Source: CBDFGK01 sp965247075
GTDB lineage: Bacteria; Pseudomonadota; Gammaproteobacteria; Pseudomonadales; Halieaceae
DNA length: 64,000 bases
Direction of reading: 5' to 3'
Assembly: GCA_965247075.1 (NCBI GenBank)
Contig: CBDFGK010000003.1
Span: forward strand, 1,550,001-1,614,000
Both the position numbers and the translations under genes were made by a program. The notes under the pieces are model-generated. The model was not told the DNA's origin and made no database searches. It saw only the letters and a program-made list of their open reading frames with translations. Positions 15,711-23,969 of the stretch are shown piece by piece; position 1 is the stretch's first letter; the number at the start of each line of letters is the position of its first letter.

Positions 15711-18143
15711 ATGAAAAATTATGAAATAGCGAAGGAGGTCACGGGGCGTTTGGCCATGTGGGCGAGGCCGGATAAGCATGAAGAAAGTACCACCGACGGA
15801 TCTACTGTAAAATCAGGTGGATCGCTGTCGAGTTTTTATAAGTCCTCTGAGGCACAGAATTTGATAAAGGAAAGCACGAAATACATAGCTCATGCGAAGG
15901 AAAATTCGTCCGCGGGGAAAGGGTTTGACATACATCTGCTGGAAGATCATCTGCGAAAGGTCGCAAAACAAGCGCAAGAGTTCGCTAAAGAGTTCGGCGC
16001 AGACGATTGGGCTTACCCGGCAGGACTTTGGCATGACTTGGGGAAGTATCGTGAAACCTTTCAGGCGTACATACAACGCGGCACCGGAATAAACCCGGAC
16101 GCGCACATAGAGAAAGACAGCGACCCGAGAACCAATCACGCGTCTTCCGGCGCTATCTATGCAATCGATGCACTTGAAAAATTGGGTAAAGAAGTTGGGT
16201 TGCCGCTGGCATATATAATTGCAGGGCATCATGCCGGACTACCGGATTATGAAGGGGGAGGCGAGGCAAAGGGGGCACCGCTTAGAGAAGTTCTTGAGCG
16301 CGATAAATCACTTTTAAAAGAAGCGCTTCGTGAGCAAATACCAGAAGACATACTTTCTTGCGATGAGCCTGTAACGCCATGTCCGGGCGAAGATCCCGAT
16401 GGAGCGCATCTTTGGATTCGCATGTTGTTTTCCTGTTTGGTGGACGCAGACTTTCTAGATACAGAGTCTTTTATGTCGCCGCATCTTGCCGAGCAACGAC
16501 CCGTAGCCACTCCACTTGATAAATTGCTGGATGCTTTCAATGAAGGAATGACGACAATGACGACAATGGTGCAAAACTCTGAACTGTCACCAGTCAACAA
16601 AATCCGAGCGGAATTCTTATCTCAATGTCGGGAAGCCGCAACAAAGGCACCGGGCATTTTCACCTTGACTGTTCCCACCGGCGGCGGCAAAACCCTGTCG
16701 AGTTTGGCTTTTGCGCTGGAGCATGCTATCCGGCACAAAAAGAGGCGCATCATTTACGCTATTCCCTATACCAGCATCATTGAACAAACAGCAGAAGTAT
16801 TTAATGACATTGTTGCACCGCTGGGCGGCTCAGTATTGGAGCATCACAGCAATGTCGAACCAGACAAGAAGTCTCAGGAAAACCACAAATCTCGACTTGC
16901 TACTGAAAATTGGGATGCTCCCATCGTTGTTACCACCACAGTTCAATTGTTCGAGTCATTATTTGCTGCCCGCACAAGCCGTTGCCGGAAATTACACAAC
17001 ATAGCCAATAGCGTTGTCGTGCTTGATGAAGTTCAGCTATTACCGCTGCAACACCTTGCTCCCATCCGAAAAGTCATGGCTCTCTTGGCGCAGTATTATG
17101 GCGTGACTTTTGTTCTTTCGACGGCAACTCCAACCGGATTAAGCGCACAAAGTAGCCCGTTTGGGGAAAAATTACTTGAGGGCCTAAGCAGCACAGAAAT
17201 TGTTCGCAATCCTGGTAAATACTACGATGCACTGAAACGGGTTCGTTATAATTTGCCAGCAGATTTCACAAAATCTCGCAGTTGGGCGGATACAGCAAAA
17301 GACTTAGAACAATACGACTCGGTTCTTGTCATCGTCAACAAGCGGCAAGATGCAAAGGATCTGTTTGATTTAATGCCATCGGGGACTTACCATCTTTCGG
17401 CTCTCATGTGTGCCGCACATCGCTCTTGCGTGATTGAGGAAATTAAAGATAGGCTCAAAGAAGATATACCCACAAAAGTGGTTAGCACACAATTAGTTGA
17501 GGCGGGCGTTGATTTCGATTTCCCCGTTGTCTATCGAGCCATGGCCGGGCTGGATTCAATCGTTCAGGCGGCGGGCCGATGTAATCGCGAAGGTAACCTT
17601 GATGCTGGTCAGGTTGTGGTATTCGTGCCTCCTTCAAAGCCGCCCCCAGGAACCATCAGCACAGCAATTGCGTCCTGCAAATCTATTCTTAGTTGCCTTA
17701 ACGGGCAGGAATCTATTGATAGCCCACAAGTTTTTGAACGCTACTTTAGTCATTTGTTCGCACAACCCAAGTTAGATACGGCTAACATGAAGGACTTGTT
17801 GGAACGCGACGCGGGACGCTTAGAGATTCAATTTCGCACAGCCGCTCTTAAATTCCGGATGATTGACGATGCTAATACCCATACAGTGTATGTGAGATAC
17901 GGGGAAGAAACTGATGGCTGGTTGGAAGAATTGAAATTTCATGTCAACAGGGAGCTACTAAGAAAACTCCAACGCTATAGCGTTACCGTGTATAATCACC
18001 AATTTGATGCAATGTTCGTCAGGGGTGATATTGAGGAGGTATCTCAGGGATTCTACGCTCAATCTGGTGGCGGCATTTACGATGACAAACTCGGCTTGCT
18101 GGTGGGTGAAATAGAACTCACACCCGGCAATTCTGTTCTGTGA
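15711..18143 (+). CDS. cas3: CRISPR-associated helicase/nuclease Cas3 (type I-C)
   Basis: About 810 residues. An N-terminal HD nuclease domain has its metal motif in WHDLGK (residues 107-112) and later histidines in NHASSG and AGHHAG. The SF2 helicase follows with Walker A TVPTGGGKT (about 320-328), motif II DEVQ, motif III STATPT, and motif VI QAAGRCNREG. Cas3 is recruited by the I-C Cascade complex bound to target DNA and degrades the displaced strand. The ATG at 15711 is preferred over the adjacent in-frame GTG. It heads an operon with cas5 12 bases downstream. Confidence 0.95.
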   Translation: MKNYEIAKEVTGRLAMWARPDKHEESTTDGSTVKSGGSLSSFYKSSEAQNLIKESTKYIAHAKENSSAGKGFDIHLLEDHLRKVAKQAQEFAKEFGADDWAYPAGLWHDLGKYRETFQAYIQRGTGINPDAHIEKDSDPRTNHASSGAIYAIDALEKLGKEVGLPLAYIIAGHHAGLPDYEGGGEAKGAPLREVLERDKSLLKEALREQIPEDILSCDEPVTPCPGEDPDGAHLWIRMLFSCLVDADFLDTESFMSPHLAEQRPVATPLDKLLDAFNEGMTTMTTMVQNSELSPVNKIRAEFLSQCREAATKAPGIFTLTVPTGGGKTLSSLAFALEHAIRHKKRRIIYAIPYTSIIEQTAEVFNDIVAPLGGSVLEHHSNVEPDKKSQENHKSRLATENWDAPIVVTTTVQLFESLFAARTSRCRKLHNIANSVVVLDEVQLLPLQHLAPIRKVMALLAQYYGVTFVLSTATPTGLSAQSSPFGEKLLEGLSSTEIVRNPGKYYDALKRVRYNLPADFTKSRSWADTAKDLEQYDSVLVIVNKRQDAKDLFDLMPSGTYHLSALMCAAHRSCVIEEIKDRLKEDIPTKVVSTQLVEAGVDFDFPVVYRAMAGLDSIVQAAGRCNREGNLDAGQVVVFVPPSKPPPGTISTAIASCKSILSCLNGQESIDSPQVFERYFSHLFAQPKLDTANMKDLLERDAGRLEIQFRTAALKFRMIDDANTHTVYVRYGEETDGWLEELKFHVNRELLRKLQRYSVTVYNHQFDAMFVRGDIEEVSQGFYAQSGGGIYDDKLGLLVGEIELTPGNSVL

Positions 18144-18155
18144 GGAAACTTTTAT

Positions 18156-18884
18156 ATGCCAAGTAAAGAAACCTTTTGTCTTGAAGTTATGGGTGATTTC
18201 GCCTGTTTTACCCGACCTGAAATGAAAGTTGAACGAGTATCCTACGATGTTATTACCCCTTCGGCGGCACGGGCCATATTCGAAGCGATACTCTGGAAGC
18301 CCGCTATGCGCTGGCAAATTACCAAAATAGAGGTACTCAAGCCCATTAACTGGGTCAATATACGCCGCAATGAAGTAGCATCCGTAATCAGTACCAGCAA
18401 CATCAAACAGGTAATGAATGGCGGTAACAGGAACTTGCATATTCTGATTGAAGATGATCGCCAGCAAAGAGCGGGGCTTTTCCTGCGCGATGTTGCCTAC
18501 CGGCTTTATGCGCGCTTCTCGCTACAGGATGACAGTAAGCACATTCACCGTTACCCGGAATTACAATGCGCGGACGCAGACAACACTGAAAACACCTATA
18601 TGAAATTCGCTGAAATATTCAAGCGGCGCGCTCGCAAAGGACAATGTTTTAATCAACCCTATCTTGGCACTCGGGAATTTTCTGCTAATTGGCGGTTAGT
18701 TGACCCGCCAAGCGAGAAATCTCCAGCCCTGCAACTGGAGCAGGATCAGCCACTAGGCTGGATGCTTTACGACATGGACTTTTCCACTCCACAGTCTCCT
18801 TCGCCACGATTTTTTAATCCAACACTCAAAAAAGATGGCTCGATTGATATTCCGGCCTGGGATAGCGAGGAGGTACGGGGATGA
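18156..18884 (+). CDS. cas5c: Cas5 (Cas5c/Cas5d), crRNA-processing subunit
   Basis: 242 residues. In type I-C the Cas5 protein replaces Cas6: it cuts each repeat hairpin on its 3' side and stays bound to the 5' handle as part of Cascade. Sequence features are the N-terminal RAMP strand FCLEVMGDFACFTRPEMKVE, the SYDVITPSAARAIFEAILWK block typical of Cas5d, and the C-terminal LGWMLYDMDF. It overlaps cas8c by 4 bases (ATGA). Confidence 0.93.
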   Translation: MPSKETFCLEVMGDFACFTRPEMKVERVSYDVITPSAARAIFEAILWKPAMRWQITKIEVLKPINWVNIRRNEVASVISTSNIKQVMNGGNRNLHILIEDDRQQRAGLFLRDVAYRLYARFSLQDDSKHIHRYPELQCADADNTENTYMKFAEIFKRRARKGQCFNQPYLGTREFSANWRLVDPPSEKSPALQLEQDQPLGWMLYDMDFSTPQSPSPRFFNPTLKKDGSIDIPAWDSEEVRG

Positions 18885-20875
18885 TTTTGCAGGCACTCAA
18901 CCAATATTATGAGCGCAAAGTCGCACTAGGCGATGGCGAAATAGCTTCTTTTGGGTTTTCACCAGAAAAAATACCGGTTGTGTTTGAATTGGATGCTGAT
19001 GGCCAAATTGTTCAGATTAAAACAACGGATCGCCGAGAGACAATTCCACAAATAGTGCCACAAGCAATAAAGAAAACATCTGGGATTGCGTCAAATTTAC
19101 TTTGGGAAAATGCCGAGTACGCATTAGGTGTACACAACGAAAAAACCAAGAAACTTCATGACGACCTCGTTAAAGAAATCAAATCACTGCCAGAGCCTTC
19201 TGCCTCGGACGATGGCATTGTTGCGCTCATCAATTTCTTAAAGAATCCTTTGAGTGACATTGAAAGCGATCTAAGTTGGAGTACTCTTTGGGAAAACGCC
19301 GAGTACGCATTGGGTGTACACTACGAAAAAACCAAGAAACTTCATGACGACCTCGTTAAAGAAATCAAAAAAACTAAAAAGCGTCATGCCGCCTTTGTTA
19401 AAAAAATTAGATCCTTGCCAGAGCCTGCTGCCTCGGACGATGGCATTGTTGCGCTAACCAGATTTTTGGATAACTTTATTTTTAATGATATTCAAGATGA
19501 TTCAATTTTGGATGTTCTGAAAAAGAAACCAAATGTCAGTTTTCAATTGCAAGGAGATAGTTTCCTGATATGTCATCGACCGTTGGTACGAGAAGCGATT
19601 CGTAATGTTAGCAACTCAAGTTCCAAAAACACAGGGCTATGTCTGGTTAGCGGAACTGATCAACCCATCATGCGCTTACATCCACCTATTAAAGGTGTGT
19701 GGGGAGCAAAGAGCACTGGACGCAACATTGTTACCGTAAACAATAAAATTTCGAAAACAGGAGACAACCAAGGCGAAACCCCATCATTTTCTTCATACAA
19801 AAAGCAGCAGGGATACAACTCTCCTACGGGAGAATATTCTAGCTTTGCCTATACTACGGCGCTGAATCACTTGCTTAGAAAAGACTCAAGTCAGCGCATT
19901 CAGGTTGGCGACGCATCAACGGTTTTCTGGGCAGAAAAGACTACATCAATGGAATCTGATTTCAGCACAATTTTTGGCTCAACGCCGAAGAAAGTTAAAG
20001 ACGACCCTGATGCCTACACAAGGGCAGTAAAAGCGGTATTTGATTCAGCTTATCAAGGACGACATCAGGAAAATAAGTTGGCGAATCGATTTTATGTATT
20101 AGGGCTGTCTCCTAATGTGTCACGTATTTCGATTCGATTTTGGCAGGTAGCGACGGTTACTGAAATATCTCAACGTATTAAACAACACTTCGAGTATTTG
20201 TGTATGATTCACCACGCCCCACATGAAATGCCCTATTTGCCGTTGCTCTCATTGTTAAAAAGCGTAGCAGTCCGAGGAGAACCCAAAAACATACCGCCCA
20301 ACCTTGCAGGCGAGTTGATGCGAAGCATTCTTACTGGATGCCCCTATTCTTTTGCTTTATTATCTGCTGCTGTTCGTCGCTGCAAAGTGACGCCATCATC
20401 GGAGAAAAAAAAGCTAGAAGACAGAAAATATCACTATCCACGGGCTGCTATCATAAAAGCCTGTATCAATAGTTATCAATCTAAGGAGGAACTAAAAATG
20501 GCGTTAGATATTGAGAATACCAATCCCGCTTATCGTCTGGGCAGGCTTTTTGCTGTGCTGGAAAAAATACAGGAAGAAGCAAATCCGGGCATTAACGCCA
20601 CCATAAGAGATCGGTATTACGGCGCGGCATCCAGCAATCCTGTCAGTGTGTTTCCTACTCCTTTACTGAAACTCAAGAATCACCATCTGAGCAAATTGGA
20701 GTCGCTTGGGCGTAAAATCTATTTTGAAGAATTGATAGGCGAAATTATGTGGAAAGTCCTCGATTTTCCCGCGAGCATGAATCTACAAGACCAAGGGCGC
20801 TTTGCCGTGGGCTACTACCACCAGCGCCAGTATTTGTTCACCAAGAAACCCAAAGAACCAGGAGAAGAATCATGA
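18881..20875 (+). CDS. cas8c: Cas8c (Csd1), large Cascade subunit
   Basis: 664 residues, about 50-60 longer than typical Cas8c. It reads the PAM and starts target DNA unwinding. The extra length is explained by an internal duplication: LWENAEYALGVH-EKTKKLHDDL occurs at residues 74-97 and 136-158, and SLPEP-ASDDGIVAL at about 102-116 and 178-192. The Cas8c core (CLVSGTDQPIMRLHPPIKGV, FSSYKKQQGYNSPTGE, FYVLGLSPNVSRISIRFW) is intact. The last 125 residues also form an independent reading start for Cas11c. Overlaps cas7 by ATGA. Confidence 0.93.
   Translation: MILQALNQYYERKVALGDGEIASFGFSPEKIPVVFELDADGQIVQIKTTDRRETIPQIVPQAIKKTSGIASNLLWENAEYALGVHNEKTKKLHDDLVKEIKSLPEPSASDDGIVALINFLKNPLSDIESDLSWSTLWENAEYALGVHYEKTKKLHDDLVKEIKKTKKRHAAFVKKIRSLPEPAASDDGIVALTRFLDNFIFNDIQDDSILDVLKKKPNVSFQLQGDSFLICHRPLVREAIRNVSNSSSKNTGLCLVSGTDQPIMRLHPPIKGVWGAKSTGRNIVTVNNKISKTGDNQGETPSFSSYKKQQGYNSPTGEYSSFAYTTALNHLLRKDSSQRIQVGDASTVFWAEKTTSMESDFSTIFGSTPKKVKDDPDAYTRAVKAVFDSAYQGRHQENKLANRFYVLGLSPNVSRISIRFWQVATVTEISQRIKQHFEYLCMIHHAPHEMPYLPLLSLLKSVAVRGEPKNIPPNLAGELMRSILTGCPYSFALLSAAVRRCKVTPSSEKKKLEDRKYHYPRAAIIKACINSYQSKEELKMALDIENTNPAYRLGRLFAVLEKIQEEANPGINATIRDRYYGAASSNPVSVFPTPLLKLKNHHLSKLESLGRKIYFEELIGEIMWKVLDFPASMNLQDQGRFAVGYYHQRQYLFTKKPKEPGEES
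20498..20875 (+). CDS. cas11c: Internal translation product Cas11c, small Cascade subunit
   Basis: An in-frame ATG at 20498 within cas8c is preceded by a near-perfect Shine-Dalgarno AAGGAGGA at 20483-20490, 7 bases away. It would yield a 125-residue helical protein beginning MALDIENTNPAYRLGRLFAV. In other type I-C systems the small subunit is made exactly this way from the 3' end of cas8c and is needed for a complete Cascade. The site is much stronger than expected by chance inside a gene. Confidence 0.85.
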   Translation: MALDIENTNPAYRLGRLFAVLEKIQEEANPGINATIRDRYYGAASSNPVSVFPTPLLKLKNHHLSKLESLGRKIYFEELIGEIMWKVLDFPASMNLQDQGRFAVGYYHQRQYLFTKKPKEPGEES

Positions 20876-21738
20876 ATTTAGAAAACCGCTGCGATTTTGT
20901 GTTGCTATTTGACGTTAAGGACGGCAATCCGAATGGTGACCCTGATGCGGGAAATATGCCACGCATCGATGCCGAAACGAGTCGAGGACTGGTTACCGAT
21001 GTTTGCTTAAAACGCAAAGTGCGTAACTACATAGAGATCACTAAAAACGGTTCTACCGGTTACAGGATTTATGTTCAGGAAAAGGCTGTCTTAAATCGAA
21101 GACACAAAGAAGCATACGATGCTTTTGATTTGAAGCCAGAATCAAAAAAGCTACCAAAAGACGTACAGGATGCCAAGAAAATTACTGGGTGGATGTGTAC
21201 GAATTTCTATGATATTCGCACTTTCGGTGCTGTCATGTCAACCGAGGTTAATGCCGGACAGGTGCGTGGTCCAATCCAGCTAACTTTTTCTCGTTCAGTT
21301 AGCCCCATCGTGGCTCCAGAGCATTCCATTACCCGCATGGCAGTTACCAATGAGAAAGATTTAGAAAAAGAGCGCACCATGGGCCGCAAAGCCACAGTCC
21401 CTTACGGACTATACCGATGCCACGGCTTTATCTCCGCCCATTTAGCACGGCAAACCGGTTTTTCGAAAGAAGATTTGGAGTTATTTTTCACTGCCCTTGA
21501 ACAAATGTTTGAGCATGATCGTTCAGCTGCCCGAGGGGAAATGACCACTCGCGGCCTGTATGTGTTCAAGCACGAAAGCCTGCTTGGCAACGCCCATGCC
21601 AATAAACTTTTTGAGTGCATCGAAATAGCACTAAAAAATGAAGACAAACCACCGAGAGATTTCGGAGACTATAACGTAACGGTGGATGAATCAGATATGC
21701 CAACGGGGGTGGAATTGATCCGGCGGGTTGTGGGATAA
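20872..21738 (+). CDS. cas7c: Cas7 (Csd2), Cascade backbone
   Basis: 288 residues from the ATG overlapping the cas8c stop (ATGA). It polymerises along the crRNA spacer. N-terminal CDFVLLFDVKDGNPNGDPDAG, then RTFGAVMS, GQVRGPIQLTFSRSV and TTRGLYVFKHESLLGNA are standard for I-C Cas7. Strong overlap coupling to cas8c suggests stoichiometric expression. A 74-base gap with no clear promoter follows before cas4. Confidence 0.95.
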   Translation: MNLENRCDFVLLFDVKDGNPNGDPDAGNMPRIDAETSRGLVTDVCLKRKVRNYIEITKNGSTGYRIYVQEKAVLNRRHKEAYDAFDLKPESKKLPKDVQDAKKITGWMCTNFYDIRTFGAVMSTEVNAGQVRGPIQLTFSRSVSPIVAPEHSITRMAVTNEKDLEKERTMGRKATVPYGLYRCHGFISAHLARQTGFSKEDLELFFTALEQMFEHDRSAARGEMTTRGLYVFKHESLLGNAHANKLFECIEIALKNEDKPPRDFGDYNVTVDESDMPTGVELIRRVVG

Positions 21739-21812
21739 ATGTGTATTTATAGCAATCGCGCTTCACACAAAAAATACAAGTAGCCCGTTGTTGAAGCGTG
21801 CGGAAAATAACA

Positions 21813-22424
21813 ATGGATTCCTCAATCCCCATTTCAGCGTTGCAGCACTACGCATTCTGCCCGCGGCAGTGCGCCTATATCCATATTGAACAGGCATGGG
21901 TCGATAACTATCTCACGGCCAAGGGTAGCCAACTGCACGAGCGGGTGCACAGCAACGAGATGGAAACACGCGGCAATATCCGATCTGAGCGCGGGGTGCA
22001 GGTTTGTTCTGAAACATTGGGGATACACGGTCAACTTGATTTGCTGGAAGTGGATCGCGGTTCCGGCGCGGTCACTCCCATTGAGTATAAAAAAGGCAAA
22101 CCCAAAGTTGCGGATTGCGACCGCATTCAACTTTGCGCGCAAGTTTTGTGTTTGGAGGAAATGACCGGACGCCGGATAGACAAGGCGGCAATCTGGTATT
22201 GGCAGGTCAGGCGACGCGAATGGGTCGATATGGACGACGCGTTAAGAGCGTCAACGCTGGCGACTATCAACGCGACAAAAAAATTGCTCGGTGCCGGGAA
22301 ATTGCCAGAAGCGGTTTATTCCCCCTCGTGCAAAGCCTGCTCGTTTGTTGACCGATGCTCCCCGCAACACAAGGATCACAGCGATTCGTATGTGAAGGAA
22401 ATGTTTTGCAAACAAACCGAATAG
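21813..22424 (+). CDS. cas4: Cas4 exonuclease for spacer acquisition
   Basis: 203 residues from the ATG at 21813; an upstream GTG adds five residues. The iron-sulfur cysteines are in FCPRQC near the N-terminus and CKACSFVDRC near the C-terminus. The RecB-type nuclease core includes HGQLDLLEVD and TPIEYKKGKPK (catalytic Asp, Glu and Lys). Cas4 trims prespacers and fixes PAM-dependent orientation with Cas1-Cas2. An imperfect CRISPR repeat lies between it and cas1. Confidence 0.93.
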   Translation: MDSSIPISALQHYAFCPRQCAYIHIEQAWVDNYLTAKGSQLHERVHSNEMETRGNIRSERGVQVCSETLGIHGQLDLLEVDRGSGAVTPIEYKKGKPKVADCDRIQLCAQVLCLEEMTGRRIDKAAIWYWQVRRREWVDMDDALRASTLATINATKKLLGAGKLPEAVYSPSCKACSFVDRCSPQHKDHSDSYVKEMFCKQTE

Positions 22425-22434
22425 AATATGACGG

Positions 22435-22467
22435 GTCGCGCCCCGCACGGAGCGCGAGGATTGAAGC
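22435..22467 (+). promoter_or_regulatory. Imperfect CRISPR repeat forming the cas1 leader and ribosome-binding site
   Basis: A 33-base stretch in the cas4-cas1 gap matches the array repeat at 30 of 33 positions, in the same orientation as the array. The three changes are G to A in the stem (a C:A mismatch), T to A giving GAGGA, and A to G near the 3' end. It ends 3 bases before the cas1 ATG at 22471, so GAGGA at 22456-22460 sits 10 bases upstream as a Shine-Dalgarno. The predicted Cas5 cut site falls directly before AGGA. See findings. Confidence 0.85.
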
Positions 22468-22470
22468 GCG

Positions 22471-23490
22471 ATGAAGAAACTACTCAATAACCTGTACATT
22501 ACTACCGATGGCAGCTATCTGCACAAAGAGCGCGAGACAATCGTTATAGAGCAGGAGGGAAAAAAGGCATTTCAACTCCCGTTTCATGCGGTTGGGAACC
22601 TGTTTTGCTTTGGCCGGGTCATGGTATCACCGATGTTAATAGCGGCATGTGGTGAAAAAGGGATTGGGCTTTCGTTCTTTACCGGGTATGGGAAATTTCA
22701 GGGGCGGGTGCAAGGGCCGCAAAGCGGCAATGTATTGTTGCGCCGCGCGCAATACAGGCTGGCTGATCATGGGCCCGCAATATTGTCACGACTTTTTGTG
22801 GCTGCAAAAATAACCAACAGCAGACAAATACTGATGAAACATCAACGTAACCATGGCGACGACAGTTCATTACAGCAAGCTGTGACCATGCTGGCTGGAA
22901 GCATAAGAAGACTGGAGCACCAAACCGATGTCAATCAAATAAGAGGCATCGAAGGAGAGGCCGCCGCCCGCTATTTTTCCGTGTTTAGCCAGTTGGTGCT
23001 GGAAAGTCAGCGGAAACACTTTTCATTTGACGGCAGAACCAAAAGACCGCCTCTTGATAAAGTCAACGCGCTTCTTTCATTCAGCTACACCTTGCTGACT
23101 CATGAAATTGCTTCTGCGTTGCAAGGAGTGGGGTTAGACCCCTACGTTGGTTTTCTGCATACAGATCGTCCAGGGCGGGTAAGCCTGGCATTGGATATGC
23201 TGGAAGAGTTTAGAGCCTGGTGGTGTGACCGGTTCGTGTTGACTTTAATCAACCGGAATCAAATTAAATCATCAGATTTTATAAACGAAGCCAGTGGTGC
23301 TATTCGAATGAAGGATGATGCCAGGAAAATGTTTCTTACAAAATGGCAAGAACGAAAGCAGGAGAATCTGCAGCATCCCTATATCGGAGAGAAAATTCAG
23401 ATTGGTCTGTTGCCACATGTGCAAGCCATGTTGTTGGCAAGATTTTTGCGCGATGACATCAAGCGCTACCCGCCGTTTTTGGTTCGTTGA
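22471..23490 (+). CDS. cas1: Cas1 integrase (type I-C)
   Basis: 339 residues. Active-site residues are visible: E161 in RGIEGEAA, H230 in GFLHTDRPG and D242 in LALDMLEEFR. Cas1 with Cas2 integrates new spacers at the leader end of the array. Translation starts 3 bases after the repeat-like sequence. It is followed by cas2 after 9 bases. Confidence 0.96.
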   Translation: MKKLLNNLYITTDGSYLHKERETIVIEQEGKKAFQLPFHAVGNLFCFGRVMVSPMLIAACGEKGIGLSFFTGYGKFQGRVQGPQSGNVLLRRAQYRLADHGPAILSRLFVAAKITNSRQILMKHQRNHGDDSSLQQAVTMLAGSIRRLEHQTDVNQIRGIEGEAAARYFSVFSQLVLESQRKHFSFDGRTKRPPLDKVNALLSFSYTLLTHEIASALQGVGLDPYVGFLHTDRPGRVSLALDMLEEFRAWWCDRFVLTLINRNQIKSSDFINEASGAIRMKDDARKMFLTKWQERKQENLQHPYIGEKIQIGLLPHVQAMLLARFLRDDIKRYPPFLVR

Positions 23491-23499
23491 AGAGCCGTT

Positions 23500-23793
23500 A
23501 TGTTAGTGCTGATAACGTATGATGTGAATGTGACCGGGGCTGGGGGGAACAGGCGTCTACGGCATATCAGCAAACTGTGCAAGGACTATGGTATTCGTGT
23601 GCAGTATTCGGTTTTCGAGTGTGAAATAGACCCGGCACAGTGGGTGAATCTAAAATCTGCATTGCTGGAATCGTATGACGTTGAACTCGATAGTTTGCGA
23701 TTTTATTATCTTGGTTCTAACTGGAAGCGAAAGGTGGAGCATCATGGAACAAAACAGATGCCGGATGTGCTTCGAGATCCTCTGATTTTGTAA
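23500..23793 (+). CDS. cas2: Cas2, adaptation complex subunit
   Basis: 97 residues, the I-C standard length. A ferredoxin-like fold with ITYDVNV at strand 1, GIRVQYSVFECEID around strand 3 and a C-terminal LGSNWKRKVEHHG segment. Cas2 dimerises between two Cas1 dimers. It ends the cas operon, 176 bases before the first repeat. Confidence 0.96.
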   Translation: MLVLITYDVNVTGAGGNRRLRHISKLCKDYGIRVQYSVFECEIDPAQWVNLKSALLESYDVELDSLRFYYLGSNWKRKVEHHGTKQMPDVLRDPLIL

Positions 23794-23969
23794 CCGCTAA
23801 CGGTGAGCTATCATAAAATCAGTGTAAGGTTAGCGGTGCTGCAACCATTTGATTTTTAAGCGTATGGTTTCGAGTAGAGCACTATGCGTTGATCTTTTAC
23901 AATTTGGAATTACCGGTTAGCGTTACATCGCCTATTTCTTTAGCTATAACAGTAAGATAGGATGGAGCA
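23794..23969 (+). promoter_or_regulatory. CRISPR leader
   Basis: 176 bases, AT-rich compared with the repeats, between the cas2 stop and the first repeat. It starts with a 9-bp inverted repeat (ACCGCTAAC at 23793-23801, GTTAGCGGT at 23829-23837) that could terminate or attenuate cas2 transcription. The proximal 60 bases (from TTGGAATTACC to GATGGAGCA) should hold the array promoter and the Cas1-Cas2 recognition sequence. Orientation agrees with the degenerate repeat being at the far end. Confidence 0.75.

Noticed and set aside
20749..20871. Upstream extension of cas7 into the end of cas8c
   Set aside because: The conserved Cas7 N-terminus begins at the ATG at 20872 that overlaps the cas8c stop; the extension merely reads cas8c in another frame.
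21739..21812. Possible second repeat relic before cas4 (GTTGTTGAAGCGTGCGG)
   Set aside because: Only a few bases resemble the repeat 3' end and the stem is absent, unlike the clear copy before cas1.
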